DNA of 64,000 nucleotides from G032773895 sp965248935 (GTDB taxonomy: Bacteria > Pseudomonadota > Gammaproteobacteria > Pseudomonadales > Cellvibrionaceae). The notes under the pieces were generated by a model. That model was not told where the DNA came from. It did not search any database and saw only the letters and a list, made by a program, of their open reading frames with translations. How positions within the stretch are numbered: position 1 is the first letter of the stretch; every line of letters begins with the position of its first letter. Below are positions 1 to 8,550 of the stretch, one piece after another. Both the position numbers and the translations under genes were made by a program. The stretch covers positions 2,542,001-2,606,000 of the forward strand of contig OZ252214.1 of the NCBI GenBank assembly GCA_965248935.1. Direction: 5' to 3'.

Positions 1-47
1 GGTATGGCCATTACCCCCGCAGCAAAGCTTCCCATTTTCAATTAGGT

Positions 48-428
48 TTATTCAAGCCAAGGTATAAGACCCAATGCTTCTAAAATAATATAAACCGCGC
101 CACCACCAACAAGAATAAATAAACTAAAGAAAAGACAATAGGTCGCAAATTTTTCAAAAGGGCTGGCAAAACTTTTTACATCAAATCCCTCATAGAATAA
201 TTGCATTTGCCATGAGTTATTGGCGCGATCCCAAACCGAAGCACAGCCAAAAGTAATAGTTCGTCCAAAGCCAAAATACCAGTCGGGGTAGGCATCGTAT
301 TCCTTATCCTTGGGTAACTGTTTTCGAACCCGTCTATCCAAGGTTAACCGTAATATCAGTATGGACAGAGGCAGTAATATACCTGAAAAGGTTACTGTAA
401 ATGCAAATGTAAGTTCTAGGTAAGTCAT
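48..428 (-). CDS. Putative immunity-like membrane protein
   Basis: A 126-residue protein of no family I recognise. Two hydrophobic segments are visible, near residues 4-28 and 95-122, separated by a polar, aromatic-rich loop, so an inner-membrane location is likely. Its ATG overlaps the stop of the preceding minus-strand gene as TAATG, which points to translational coupling. The partner looks like a membrane-inserting toxin, so an immunity role is the natural inference. The sequence does not prove it; a plain membrane protein of unknown role is the alternative. Confidence 0.6.
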   Translation of the reverse strand: MTYLELTFAFTVTFSGILLPLSILILRLTLDRRVRKQLPKDKEYDAYPDWYFGFGRTITFGCASVWDRANNSWQMQLFYEGFDVKSFASPFEKFATYCLFFSLFILVGGGAVYIILEALGLIPWLE

Positions 429-1366
429 TATCTGGCAATAAAATCATAGGTTTTGGCAATGCCGGTAGAAAAAAGCCTATCTGCAACAATAGCCGCTACC
501 CCCGCAGCAACAAGGCCAACAACAATCCCTACAGGTGCAAAGCCAATAACAAAAACTATAATAGCTCCCGCCAAAATCCCCGCAGCAAACCCCCCTGCCT
601 GTATTACCGCTTCCCGTTTCCATTGAGCATTATTTTCTTGATACATATTGGCCACTTTATGTGTGCGTAGGGCACCATCTAAAACCATAAAACCCGGCCC
701 GGCGATTTTTCCAAATTTGGCCAGCTTTGCTAATTTTTGCACATCGGGGTGACTGCTAATGGGGATAGAGGTATGGCCTACACGTCCTCGGGCATTTAAA
801 ACTTCTTTGGTTTTGCCAACATGTTTTTGCAGTATGCGCTGGCCTTTTTGGTTAAGCGAGTGGTTCATTTTCCTAAAAGCTTGCTTAAGTTCGGCCTCTT
901 TATGCCTAAGTGTCGCGGGTGCTGCGCGGTGGTTTTTAAGGTCGTGGTATTGCTTTAGGGTTGTATCATAGTGAGAAATATCTTTTAGCATTAACCCGGA
1001 TGCTTGCGCCGCTGCGCCAACCCCATTGCCGCCAAAGGTATTGAGGTCACCGGCAAAGTGGGGAACCTTAAGCTCATCCACCAGTTCGGCAAGGGCCAGG
1101 GTGGCAGCGCCGCCAGCGTGATGGCTTAGTGCGCCAAGCCGTTTATGCTCCTGTGGTGAGCAGTGGGGCATAAGGTGCTTACTGTGTTCTGAGTGCGGAA
1201 TAATAATGGGGGAGCCATTATAGTGTTTAGTATGGGGGGATGGAATATGGGGGTTGGCCGAATGCAGTATCTGTTGTGTATTGTTATCCATATTGCCACG
1301 GCAAAGTGCGTTGCCAATATCTTCTAGCGAGCTTGCTGAGTTGGGGTAGTGCAGGTAATTGGTCAT
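428..1366 (-). CDS. Putative T6SS-type membrane-inserting effector (glycine-zipper C-terminus)
   Basis: 312 residues. The first 60 are rich in His, Asn and Pro and resemble the LysM-like start of some secreted effectors ('NPHIPSPH', 'GSPIIIP'). A charged helical middle follows, then a Gly/Ala/Val-rich hydrophobic stretch near residues 255-300 of glycine-zipper type. There is no signal peptide. Small C-terminal glycine-zipper domains are common in type VI secretion effectors that insert in the inner membrane. The next gene encodes a two-helix membrane protein with an overlapping start, as expected of an effector/immunity pair. No secretion genes are in the window, so export by T6SS is inferred. 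Confidence 0.55.
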   Translation of the reverse strand: MTNYLHYPNSASSLEDIGNALCRGNMDNNTQQILHSANPHIPSPHTKHYNGSPIIIPHSEHSKHLMPHCSPQEHKRLGALSHHAGGAATLALAELVDELKVPHFAGDLNTFGGNGVGAAAQASGLMLKDISHYDTTLKQYHDLKNHRAAPATLRHKEAELKQAFRKMNHSLNQKGQRILQKHVGKTKEVLNARGRVGHTSIPISSHPDVQKLAKLAKFGKIAGPGFMVLDGALRTHKVANMYQENNAQWKREAVIQAGGFAAGILAGAIIVFVIGFAPVGIVVGLVAAGVAAIVADRLFSTGIAKTYDFIAR

Positions 1367-1611
1367 AAAACAGTCCTTATGTTTTTAAAGTGGGCTTTTA
1401 AAGTAGAGGTTTAAAATACGCTTTGAATAGCGTCTGTATGTTTAACCGTATACGCAGTCGAGTATACATGGCCGACCATTTTCTCTATTTGGTTTAGGAA
1501 CCAAATGTGAACCTATTCACATAGGTTTTTATATGGAAATCAGTAGGTAAAATACTGTATTGCTCCTTTCTCTTCTTTAAGCCACAGCTTCTCTTCTTAA
1601 AACCATGCCTG

Positions 1612-1635
1612 CTATATCGAAATATTTTGATATAG
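1612..1635. promoter_or_regulatory. Near-perfect palindromic operator upstream of the SahR-like gene
   Basis: A 24-bp inverted repeat: the left half CTATATCGAAAT matches the complement of the right half ATTTTGATATAG except at one base. It lies 29 bp before the first ATG of an ArsR-type regulator that heads the SAM-cycle genes. ArsR proteins bind such palindromes as dimers, so this is a good candidate for autoregulation and control of the operon. Confidence 0.6.
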
Positions 1636-1663
1636 GTTTTTAAGCCTGCTATGCTGCTTGTAT

Positions 1664-2665
1664 ATGAGTGTAGAGGCGATTAAAAAACAATCAGCCTGCC
1701 AGATGGGTTCTCAGTTAGCCCAATTGTTTAAAGCTGCTGGTGATTCCCTTCGGTTGGAGGTTCTTCGAGCCCTAAGTGCCGATTCCTTTGGTGTATTAGA
1801 GCTGTGTTTTGCCTTTGGGGTGAAGCAGTCGGGTATGAGCCACCACCTTAAGGTGCTGGCAAAAACGGGGTTGGTGACCACTAGGCGAGAGGGCAATACG
1901 ATTTTTTATCGCCGTAATCATGTTCAGCCTAACGATATATTTGCGGAAATAAAGTTAGCCTTATTTGAGAGCGCTAATCAGCTACCTTTAAGCGAAGAGG
2001 TTGAGCGGCGTATACAGCATATTTATCGCGACCGGGCCAAAGCATCCCAGCAGTTTTTTAATGAGCGGACGCAGGAATTTAAAGAGCAACAGGATTTAAT
2101 TGCCAGCTTTGATGTGTACAAAGAGCAGGTTACACAGCTCCTGGATTCAAGCCCGTTAAGCTGTTGGGAAAAGGCGCTTGAAATTGGCCCAGGTGCGGGA
2201 GAGTTTCTGCCCTCGCTGGCTGCGCGCTTTGAATCGGTAACGGCATTGGATTTATCGGCCAGTATGTTGCAAAAATCCCAAACACTGTGTCGGCAAAAGC
2301 AGTTAACCAATATTAAATTTATATGCGACGACACAGGTTACTGCACCAATATAAAAGAGCAGTTTGATTGTGTGGTAACCAATATGGTGTTGCACCATAC
2401 GCCATCGCCCAATCAAATTTTTGCTGATGCCAGCCAGGCGTTAAAGGTTAATGGTGTATTACTTATTTGCGAGCTGACCAATCACAATCAAGATTGGGTG
2501 AAAGACGCCTGTGGGGACCTATGGTTAGGGTTTGAGCCAAGTGACCTTTCGCAATGGGCGCGGGAAAACAATTTTCGAGAAGGTCAGGGCGTTTTCTTCG
2601 CTTTGCGAAACGGCTTTCAAATTCATATAAAACAATTTTTCAAACGTGATGTAGGAGACAGTTGA
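1664..2665 (+). CDS. sahR: ArsR-family regulator fused to SAM-dependent methyltransferase-like domain (SahR-like)
   Basis: Residues about 10-90 form an ArsR winged helix-turn-helix ('GDSLRLEVLRALS', 'QSGMSHHLKVLAKTGLV'). Residues about 155-300 carry a class I methyltransferase fold with motif I 'ALEIGPGAGEFLPSLA' and 'FDCVVTNMVLHH'. Proteins of this architecture regulate SAM/SAH recycling genes in Proteobacteria (SahR); the methyltransferase-like domain is thought to sense SAH. The first in-frame codon is a TTG at 1658; I prefer the ATG at 1664, though neither has a clear ribosome binding site. The stop overlaps the metK ATG as TGATG, so the two are co-translated. A palindromic operator lies just upstream. 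Confidence 0.8.
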   Translation: MSVEAIKKQSACQMGSQLAQLFKAAGDSLRLEVLRALSADSFGVLELCFAFGVKQSGMSHHLKVLAKTGLVTTRREGNTIFYRRNHVQPNDIFAEIKLALFESANQLPLSEEVERRIQHIYRDRAKASQQFFNERTQEFKEQQDLIASFDVYKEQVTQLLDSSPLSCWEKALEIGPGAGEFLPSLAARFESVTALDLSASMLQKSQTLCRQKQLTNIKFICDDTGYCTNIKEQFDCVVTNMVLHHTPSPNQIFADASQALKVNGVLLICELTNHNQDWVKDACGDLWLGFEPSDLSQWARENNFREGQGVFFALRNGFQIHIKQFFKRDVGDS

Positions 2666-3819
2666 TGTCCGAGTATTCCATTTTTACTTCTGAGTCAGTT
2701 TCAGAGGGCCACCCAGATAAAATGGCCGATCAAATATCCGATGCTGTATTGGATGCAATCCTTAAAGATGACGCTAATTCCCGTGTCGCAGTGGAAACCA
2801 TGGTAAAAACCGGCATGGTTATGGTTGCGGGGGAGGTGCGTACTAATACTTATGTGGACTTGGAAGACCTTATTCGAGAGGTGATTATCGATATAGGTTA
2901 CAACTCCAGTGATGTGGGGTTTGATGGCGCTTCTTGCGCGGTGCTTAATGCGATTGGAAAACAATCTTCCGATATTGCAATAGGGGTTGATAAGGGCGAT
3001 AAAAAAGAATTGGGGGCGGGCGACCAGGGTTTAATGTTTGGTTATGCCACCAATGAAACGGGTGTCCTTATGCCTGCGCCAATTTATTACTCGCACCGTT
3101 TAGTGGAAAAACAAGCCGAGCTGCGTAAAAACGGCAGCCACGCTTGGTCCCGACCCGATGCAAAAAGCCAAGTGACTTTGCGTTATGAGGGAGGTAAGCC
3201 TGTGGCGGTTGATGCTGTGGTATTGTCTACGCAACACTCACCGGATATTTCTCACTCTCAATTGCAAGAAGCGGTGATGGAAGAAATTATTAAACCTGTT
3301 CTTCCCGCGCAATGGTTACATGCCAATACTCAGTACCATATTAACCCAACAGGCCAATTTATTATTGGTGGTCCGGTGGGCGATTGCGGTTTAACGGGCC
3401 GAAAAATTATAGTGGATACTTACGGGGGGATGGCGCGTCACGGTGGCGGTGCTTTCTCAGGGAAGGACCCATCCAAAGTAGACCGTTCGGCAGCGTACGC
3501 GGGGCGCTATGTTGCAAAAAATATTGTTGCCGCAGGTTTGGCCGAGCGGTGTGAAATTCAAATTTCTTATGCTATTGGCGTAGCGGAACCAACGTCTATT
3601 TCGGTGAATACTTTTGGTACAGGGAAAATTTCCGATGAGAAAATTGTTGAGCTGGTAAAACAGCATTTTGACCTGCGCCCCGGTGGGTTAATCGAAATGC
3701 TGGATTTACTGCGCCCAATTTATCGCGCAACAGCGGCCTATGGCCATTTTGGTCGAGAGGATGCCAATTTTACCTGGGAAAAAACAGATAAAGTCGAAGC
3801 ATTAAAAGCCGCGCTTTAA
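2665..3819 (+). CDS. metK: S-adenosylmethionine synthetase
   Basis: Makes S-adenosylmethionine from methionine and ATP in the cytosol. 384 residues, the normal length. It shows the hallmark 'EGHPDKMADQ' near residue 14, 'GAGDQGLMFGYA' near 117 and the phosphate-loop 'GGGAFSGKD' near 260. I start at the ATG at 2665, preceded by GTAGGAGA; an in-frame TTG three bases earlier is less likely. It is coupled to the upstream SahR-like regulator by a one-base overlap and followed 68 bp later by ahcY, so the operon both makes SAM and recycles its product. Confidence 0.97.
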   Translation: MSEYSIFTSESVSEGHPDKMADQISDAVLDAILKDDANSRVAVETMVKTGMVMVAGEVRTNTYVDLEDLIREVIIDIGYNSSDVGFDGASCAVLNAIGKQSSDIAIGVDKGDKKELGAGDQGLMFGYATNETGVLMPAPIYYSHRLVEKQAELRKNGSHAWSRPDAKSQVTLRYEGGKPVAVDAVVLSTQHSPDISHSQLQEAVMEEIIKPVLPAQWLHANTQYHINPTGQFIIGGPVGDCGLTGRKIIVDTYGGMARHGGGAFSGKDPSKVDRSAAYAGRYVAKNIVAAGLAERCEIQISYAIGVAEPTSISVNTFGTGKISDEKIVELVKQHFDLRPGGLIEMLDLLRPIYRATAAYGHFGREDANFTWEKTDKVEALKAAL

Positions 3820-3887
3820 AAACGCTACGTTAAACACTGTGCGTTAAAAAGCGCCGGCTTAAACAAACGAATTTTGGAGAATTAAAT

Positions 3888-5300
3888 ATGTCCGAGCAAT
3901 TGACTACAAGCACCGGCTTTGCCGATTTTAGTGTCGCAGCTAAAACACTGGAACAATTTGAAAAAGACGCAAACTGGGGCCGCAAGGAAATTGATATTGC
4001 CGAAGGCGAAATGCCAGCATTAATGGCACTGCGTAAAAAGTATAAAGCCAGCCAACCCTTAGCCAAGGCTAAAATTATGGGTTGCATTCATATGACCATT
4101 CAAACGGCGGTGCTTATTGAAACCCTGGTGGAGCTAGGGGCTGAGGTGCGCTGGTCTTCCTGTAATATTTTCTCGACACAAGACCATGCGGCGGCGGCTA
4201 TTGCCGCTGCTGGTATTCCGGTTTTTGCCTGGAAAGGGGAAACCGAAGAAGAGTTTTCTTGGTGTATTGAGCAAACCATTTTAGTGGACGGCACCCCTTG
4301 GGACGCCAATATGATTTTGGATGACGGTGGTGATTTAACCGAAATGGTTCACACTAAATACCCGGATATGCTCAATAGCATTCACGGTATTTCGGAAGAA
4401 ACCACAACAGGTGTTCACCGCTTACAGGAAATGATGGAAAAGGGCACTCTCAAAGTGCCTGCTATTAATGTCAATGATTCGGTAACCAAATCGAAAAACG
4501 ATAATAAGTACGGTTGCCGTCACAGTTTAAACGATGCCATCAAGCGTGGTACAGACCATTTGCTTTCCGGTAAAAAAGCGCTTGTTATTGGTTATGGTGA
4601 TGTGGGTAAGGGTTCAGCCGCATCGCTTCGCCAAGAGGGCATGATTGTTAAAGTCACCGAAATTGACCCTATCTGTGCTATGCAAGCCTGTATGGATGGG
4701 TTTGAGGTGGTTTCGGCTTACGAGGGTGGGGTGAATACCGGCAAAGTGGAGGATATAAATACTGCGCTATTGGCCAATACGGATTTAGTGGTGACGGCAA
4801 CGGGCAATATTAATGTGTGTGATTCCGCTATGTTGCAATCACTTAAAAGTGGTGCGGTGGTGTCCAATATTGGCCATTTCGATAATGAGATTGATACCGT
4901 CTATATGCGCGAGCATTGGCAGTGGGAAGAAGTGAAACCGCAAGTACATAAAATTATTCGCAACTCGGAGACTAAAGACCATTTAATTCTTCTTTCCGAG
5001 GGGCGTTTGGTGAATTTGGGTAATGCGACGGGCCACCCTTCACGTATTATGGATGGCTCTTTTGCCAACCAGGTACTCGGGCAAATTCATTTGTATGAAG
5101 ACAAATTTGCTGAGTTACCAAGCGATAAAAAAGCCGACGGTATTTACGTAAAAATATTGCCGAAAAAGCTCGACGAAGAAGTGGCAAAAGATATGGTGCA
5201 AGGTTTTGGCGGTGTTATTACCAAGCTGACGGAAACACAGGCAAGCTATATTAATGTCGATGTGGAAGGGCCTTACAAACCCGAACATTATAAGTATTAA
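3888..5300 (+). CDS. ahcY: Adenosylhomocysteinase
   Basis: Hydrolyses S-adenosylhomocysteine to adenosine and homocysteine with bound NAD. 470 residues, the long bacterial form. Visible are the substrate region 'HMTIQTAVLIETL', the NAD-binding 'GYGDVGKGSA' near residue 225 and the conserved C-terminal tail ending in 'YKPEHYKY'. A good ribosome binding site (TTGGAGAA) precedes the ATG. The 68-bp gap after metK shows no SAH riboswitch core, so control is more likely by the SahR-like protein. Confidence 0.97.
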   Translation: MSEQLTTSTGFADFSVAAKTLEQFEKDANWGRKEIDIAEGEMPALMALRKKYKASQPLAKAKIMGCIHMTIQTAVLIETLVELGAEVRWSSCNIFSTQDHAAAAIAAAGIPVFAWKGETEEEFSWCIEQTILVDGTPWDANMILDDGGDLTEMVHTKYPDMLNSIHGISEETTTGVHRLQEMMEKGTLKVPAINVNDSVTKSKNDNKYGCRHSLNDAIKRGTDHLLSGKKALVIGYGDVGKGSAASLRQEGMIVKVTEIDPICAMQACMDGFEVVSAYEGGVNTGKVEDINTALLANTDLVVTATGNINVCDSAMLQSLKSGAVVSNIGHFDNEIDTVYMREHWQWEEVKPQVHKIIRNSETKDHLILLSEGRLVNLGNATGHPSRIMDGSFANQVLGQIHLYEDKFAELPSDKKADGIYVKILPKKLDEEVAKDMVQGFGGVITKLTETQASYINVDVEGPYKPEHYKY

Positions 5301-5317
5301 AAAATAAGCACTTTAAA

Positions 5318-5349
5318 GCCCTAGCCCGTTGTTTTGTTACGGTTAGGGC
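5318..5349 (+). promoter_or_regulatory. Hairpin between ahcY and metF
   Basis: GCCCTAGCCCG at 5318 and CGGTTAGGGC at 5340 can pair to give a stem of about ten pairs with one bulge. No T-run follows, so this is unlikely to be a simple terminator. It may set mRNA stability or attenuate metF. Confidence 0.4.
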
Positions 5350-5371
5350 ATTCAATATTCAAGGGTAAACC

Positions 5372-6226
5372 ATGTCCGAAGAACAACAACCTCTTCGTTT
5401 AAGTTTTGAGTTTTTCCCGCCAAAAACCGAAAAAGGCGCAGAGAAATTAACAAATGTAAGAGCTGAGCTAAATAAACTTGCCCCAGATTTTTTTTCTGTA
5501 ACCTACGGTGCCGGTGGTTCAACCCGCGATAATACCAAGGGCATTGTCGCGGCCATGAAGAGCGAAGGTATCGAGATTGCGCCTCATCTTTCTTTTGGTG
5601 GTGATGACAAAGAGAGTATGCAGCAGCTTATTTCCGAATACAAAGATCTCGGGGTAAACCGTATTGTGGCTTTGCGTGGCGATATGCCGTCGGGAGTCGG
5701 GGGTGGGTTACAGTTGGTTTACGCGAATGAGCTGGTGGCGTTTATTCGTCAGCATTTTGGGGATCATTTTCATTTGGAAGTGGCTGCCTACCCGGAGATT
5801 CACCCGGAAGCGCCTTCCTATATCGAGGATATTCGCTACCTAAAACAAAAATTAGATGCGGGCGCTAATAGCGCTATTACGCAGTACTTTTTTAACCCGG
5901 ACGCCTATTTTTATTTTATGGAGGAGTGCGCAAAAGAAGGCATAGACAAACCTATTTACCCCGGCATTATGCCTATTACCAATTACAAAAACCTCGCTAG
6001 GTTTAGCGATAATTGCGGAGCTGAAATTCCCCGCTGGGTTCGCAAACGCTTGGAAAGCTACGGGGACAATGTAGAAAGCATTGCTTCCTTTGGTGTGGAA
6101 ATTATTAGTGAACTTTGCGAGACCTTGTTGGAGAATGGCGCGCCGGGCTTGCATTTTTACACTATGAACCAGATAGAACCCACAAGAACGATTGTTAATA
6201 ACCTAGCGCTAGTCGATGCTGACTAA
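5372..6226 (+). CDS. metF: 5,10-methylenetetrahydrofolate reductase
   Basis: Flavin-dependent TIM-barrel enzyme giving 5-methyltetrahydrofolate, the methyl donor that remakes methionine. 284 residues, normal for bacterial MetF. Family motifs are 'FEFFPPKTEKG' near residue 12, 'SVTYGAGGSTR' near 43, 'RIVALRGDMP' near 96 and 'DAGANSAITQYFFNPDAYF' near 160. It follows ahcY by 72 bp and completes the methyl cycle. Its stop overlaps the next ATG as TAATG, so rsmE is probably translated with it. Confidence 0.96.
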   Translation: MSEEQQPLRLSFEFFPPKTEKGAEKLTNVRAELNKLAPDFFSVTYGAGGSTRDNTKGIVAAMKSEGIEIAPHLSFGGDDKESMQQLISEYKDLGVNRIVALRGDMPSGVGGGLQLVYANELVAFIRQHFGDHFHLEVAAYPEIHPEAPSYIEDIRYLKQKLDAGANSAITQYFFNPDAYFYFMEECAKEGIDKPIYPGIMPITNYKNLARFSDNCGAEIPRWVRKRLESYGDNVESIASFGVEIISELCETLLENGAPGLHFYTMNQIEPTRTIVNNLALVDAD

Positions 6227-6951
6227 TGCGTACCCCAAGAGTGTATACGGCGCAGGCTATAGAGCCCCATTCGAGGCTTGAATTAGGTTCCGAGGCGTCG
6301 CACTACCTGTTAAAAGTATTAAGAATGCAGGAGGGCAGGGAGCTGATTCTGTTTAATGGCGAAGGTTCTGAGTTCCCCGCCATGCTATCTGCGGCCAGTA
6401 AAAAAATGGCGGTATTGGATATAGGTGAGCAAAGGAACCTCAGCAAGGAGTCCCCACTTTACACTGAGTTGGCAATCGGTTTGTCCAAAGGTGAGCGCAT
6501 GGACTGGGTTATTCAGAAAGCCACTGAGCTGGGTGTGACAAAGCTGGTCCCGCTGCTCACTGAGCGAACGGAAGTTAAGCTGAAAGGTGATCGCTTAGAT
6601 AAGCGCATTCACCACTGGAAGCAAATAGCGATTAGCACCTGTGAACAATGTCAGAGAAATATTCTGCCCTTTATTTCTTCTGCAATGCCCTTTGAAGATT
6701 ACCTCGCTTATGCCAGCGGTTCACTTAAGCTTGTTTTGCATCACCGTTCTGAGGTTGCTCTAAACGCTCACCCGCAACCGGAGTCCGTTTCCCTATTGGT
6801 GGGGCCAGAGGGAGGGCTTTCTGAGCAAGAGATACAACGGGCTTTAACAAAAGGGTTTAAACCGCTCACCCTGGGGCCAAGGGTCTTACGGACCGAAACC
6901 GCACCTTTGGCCGCCTTAGCGGTTTTGCAATCCCATTGGGGGGATATTTAA
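6226..6951 (+). CDS. rsmE: 16S rRNA m3U1498 methyltransferase
   Basis: SPOUT-class methyltransferase that methylates U1498 of 16S rRNA using SAM. 241 residues, with a PUA-like N-terminus and knot motifs 'LLVGPEGGLSEQEI' near residue 192 and 'LGPRVLRTETAPLAAL' near 218; 'CEQCQRN' near 140 is also typical. The start overlaps the metF stop by one base. A SAM-using enzyme behind the SAM-cycle genes is a sensible placement. Confidence 0.93.
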   Translation: MRTPRVYTAQAIEPHSRLELGSEASHYLLKVLRMQEGRELILFNGEGSEFPAMLSAASKKMAVLDIGEQRNLSKESPLYTELAIGLSKGERMDWVIQKATELGVTKLVPLLTERTEVKLKGDRLDKRIHHWKQIAISTCEQCQRNILPFISSAMPFEDYLAYASGSLKLVLHHRSEVALNAHPQPESVSLLVGPEGGLSEQEIQRALTKGFKPLTLGPRVLRTETAPLAALAVLQSHWGDI

Positions 6952-7133
6952 ACCCTATTGACCTGTATTTCACTCTACTCATACTTAAAAGCATAAACAG
7001 CCCATAGCTATAACATCATGATCGTTCAAGGTTATTAGCTATGAGATATGCTTATAGAAGTTTACGCCTATATTTTCGTATTTATTCTTGCGGCGGCTAA
7101 TCGTCTTCTAACCCGGTGAGTGGTATACGCTTA

Positions 7134-8453
7134 ATGATTCATTGGTTCAGACCAATATGCTTGGTACTCGTTGTACTCCTTGCTGCCTGTGGTGGTGGGG
7201 GAGGCGGGGCTGAGGTTGTGACATCAGATACCCCTTCACTCCCACCGGAAGTTGTTGCACCGGAAGACGATGACAGTATTAATGAGGTTGAGGTATTTAA
7301 AGCGACCAGCCCCTATAGGGATACTATTGCCACCTGTGTAAAAGTGACATCGGCAAGTGAGTCTTGCACATTGAGTGCGCTGCCCATACTTGGCTTGGAA
7401 GTTGAATCGCCCAGCGTTCAGGATATTATGAACCGAGTGGTTGTATCACATAGCTGGATGGGAACGCGCTTTGAAGCAATACTCAATGAGTTGCCCGCCG
7501 CTATGTTGCCGTTATTTAAAGGCATCACCGCCGTAGTGATTGACGACGATATTCGCCCTGCCTATTACACCACGTTAACGGGAGCCATATACCTTGACCC
7601 TGCTTATATTTGGTTAACGGTTGAAGAAAAGCAAACCATAAACAACAAAGAAGACCCTAGGGCTGGATATTCAGACCCATTACAATTTCGTTCACTTTGG
7701 CGCTACGTAGACAATGGCGAACGGCTTATTTTGTCCGGCTCATTAAGTGATGATTCCACAAGGGAGCTAGACAGTATTATTAAAAGCTTTGCGCAGTTAT
7801 TACTGCACGAACTCGCTCATGCCAACGATTTTATTCCCCCCTCAGGATACGACTTACTGGAGACCTCTTTACCCATTAGTGCTGCAATTAACGCAACCGA
7901 GCAAAACCGTATTTCCCATAGGCTTACCGCAAGCTCTGCCCTTTTGTCCGATACCATGCATTCTTTGGGGCAAGTGATGTTTAGCGGTGTTTCCCCCAGC
8001 GCGAGTGACCTGGAAATAACCGCCACAGTGGTTGGGGAAGCGTTTGAGCAAGATGTCGCTTCCGATGACTACGCCTATTCAAATCGTTATGAAGATACCG
8101 CCATGCTTTTTGAAGAGGCAATGATGAAGTATTTTTTCAATATTGACCGGGATATTGCCTATACCTCTGCACCGGAAGGGGATAACTGTAGTGAGTACTT
8201 AGTGAAATGGGGCGTTAGAAATCGAATTGGGGACAGTGATGTTAAACCTCGCGCCCTTTTTGTGGTTGAAGAAATATTCCCCAGTGTGGAATTGAGTATG
8301 TTTTTTCAAGATCTTTCTTACCCAAACACTATGACGATTGACGAGAGCTGGTGTGCATCCATTGACTTTGCCTCTACAAGTTTAACAAATACACAACAGA
8401 AGCCCCGGAATAGAGGGCTCAACCCAGGCGAGTTTCTGCGCCCTTATTTATAA
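7134..8453 (+). CDS. Lipoprotein with HExxH zinc-protease-like motif (copy 1 of tandem pair)
   Basis: About 439 residues. A signal peptide ends in the lipobox 'LLAAC' followed by a run of glycines, so the mature protein is probably lipid-anchored. 'LLLHELAHANDF' near residue 225 is an HExxH zinc site and 'LFEEAMM' some 95 residues later could supply the third glutamate ligand of a gluzincin. I choose the ATG at 7134 because it gives a compact signal peptide; a GTG at 7116 is in frame. The next gene is a close paralogue over its whole length. I recognise no named family; substrate unknown. Confidence 0.7.
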   Translation: MIHWFRPICLVLVVLLAACGGGGGGAEVVTSDTPSLPPEVVAPEDDDSINEVEVFKATSPYRDTIATCVKVTSASESCTLSALPILGLEVESPSVQDIMNRVVVSHSWMGTRFEAILNELPAAMLPLFKGITAVVIDDDIRPAYYTTLTGAIYLDPAYIWLTVEEKQTINNKEDPRAGYSDPLQFRSLWRYVDNGERLILSGSLSDDSTRELDSIIKSFAQLLLHELAHANDFIPPSGYDLLETSLPISAAINATEQNRISHRLTASSALLSDTMHSLGQVMFSGVSPSASDLEITATVVGEAFEQDVASDDYAYSNRYEDTAMLFEEAMMKYFFNIDRDIAYTSAPEGDNCSEYLVKWGVRNRIGDSDVKPRALFVVEEIFPSVELSMFFQDLSYPNTMTIDESWCASIDFASTSLTNTQQKPRNRGLNPGEFLRPYL

Positions 8454-8550
8454 TCTTGAACCTCTTAGGCGTCTTACAATCTATAATACTGTAGATATTT
8501 TAAGCTTGTTATAATTTCAACTTATTTGTTTTTTAAAGGTGAACTCAAGT

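Noticed and set aside
3820..3887. Possible SAH or SAM riboswitch before ahcY
   Set aside because: The 68 bases lack the conserved cores of those riboswitches; control by the SahR-like protein is simpler.
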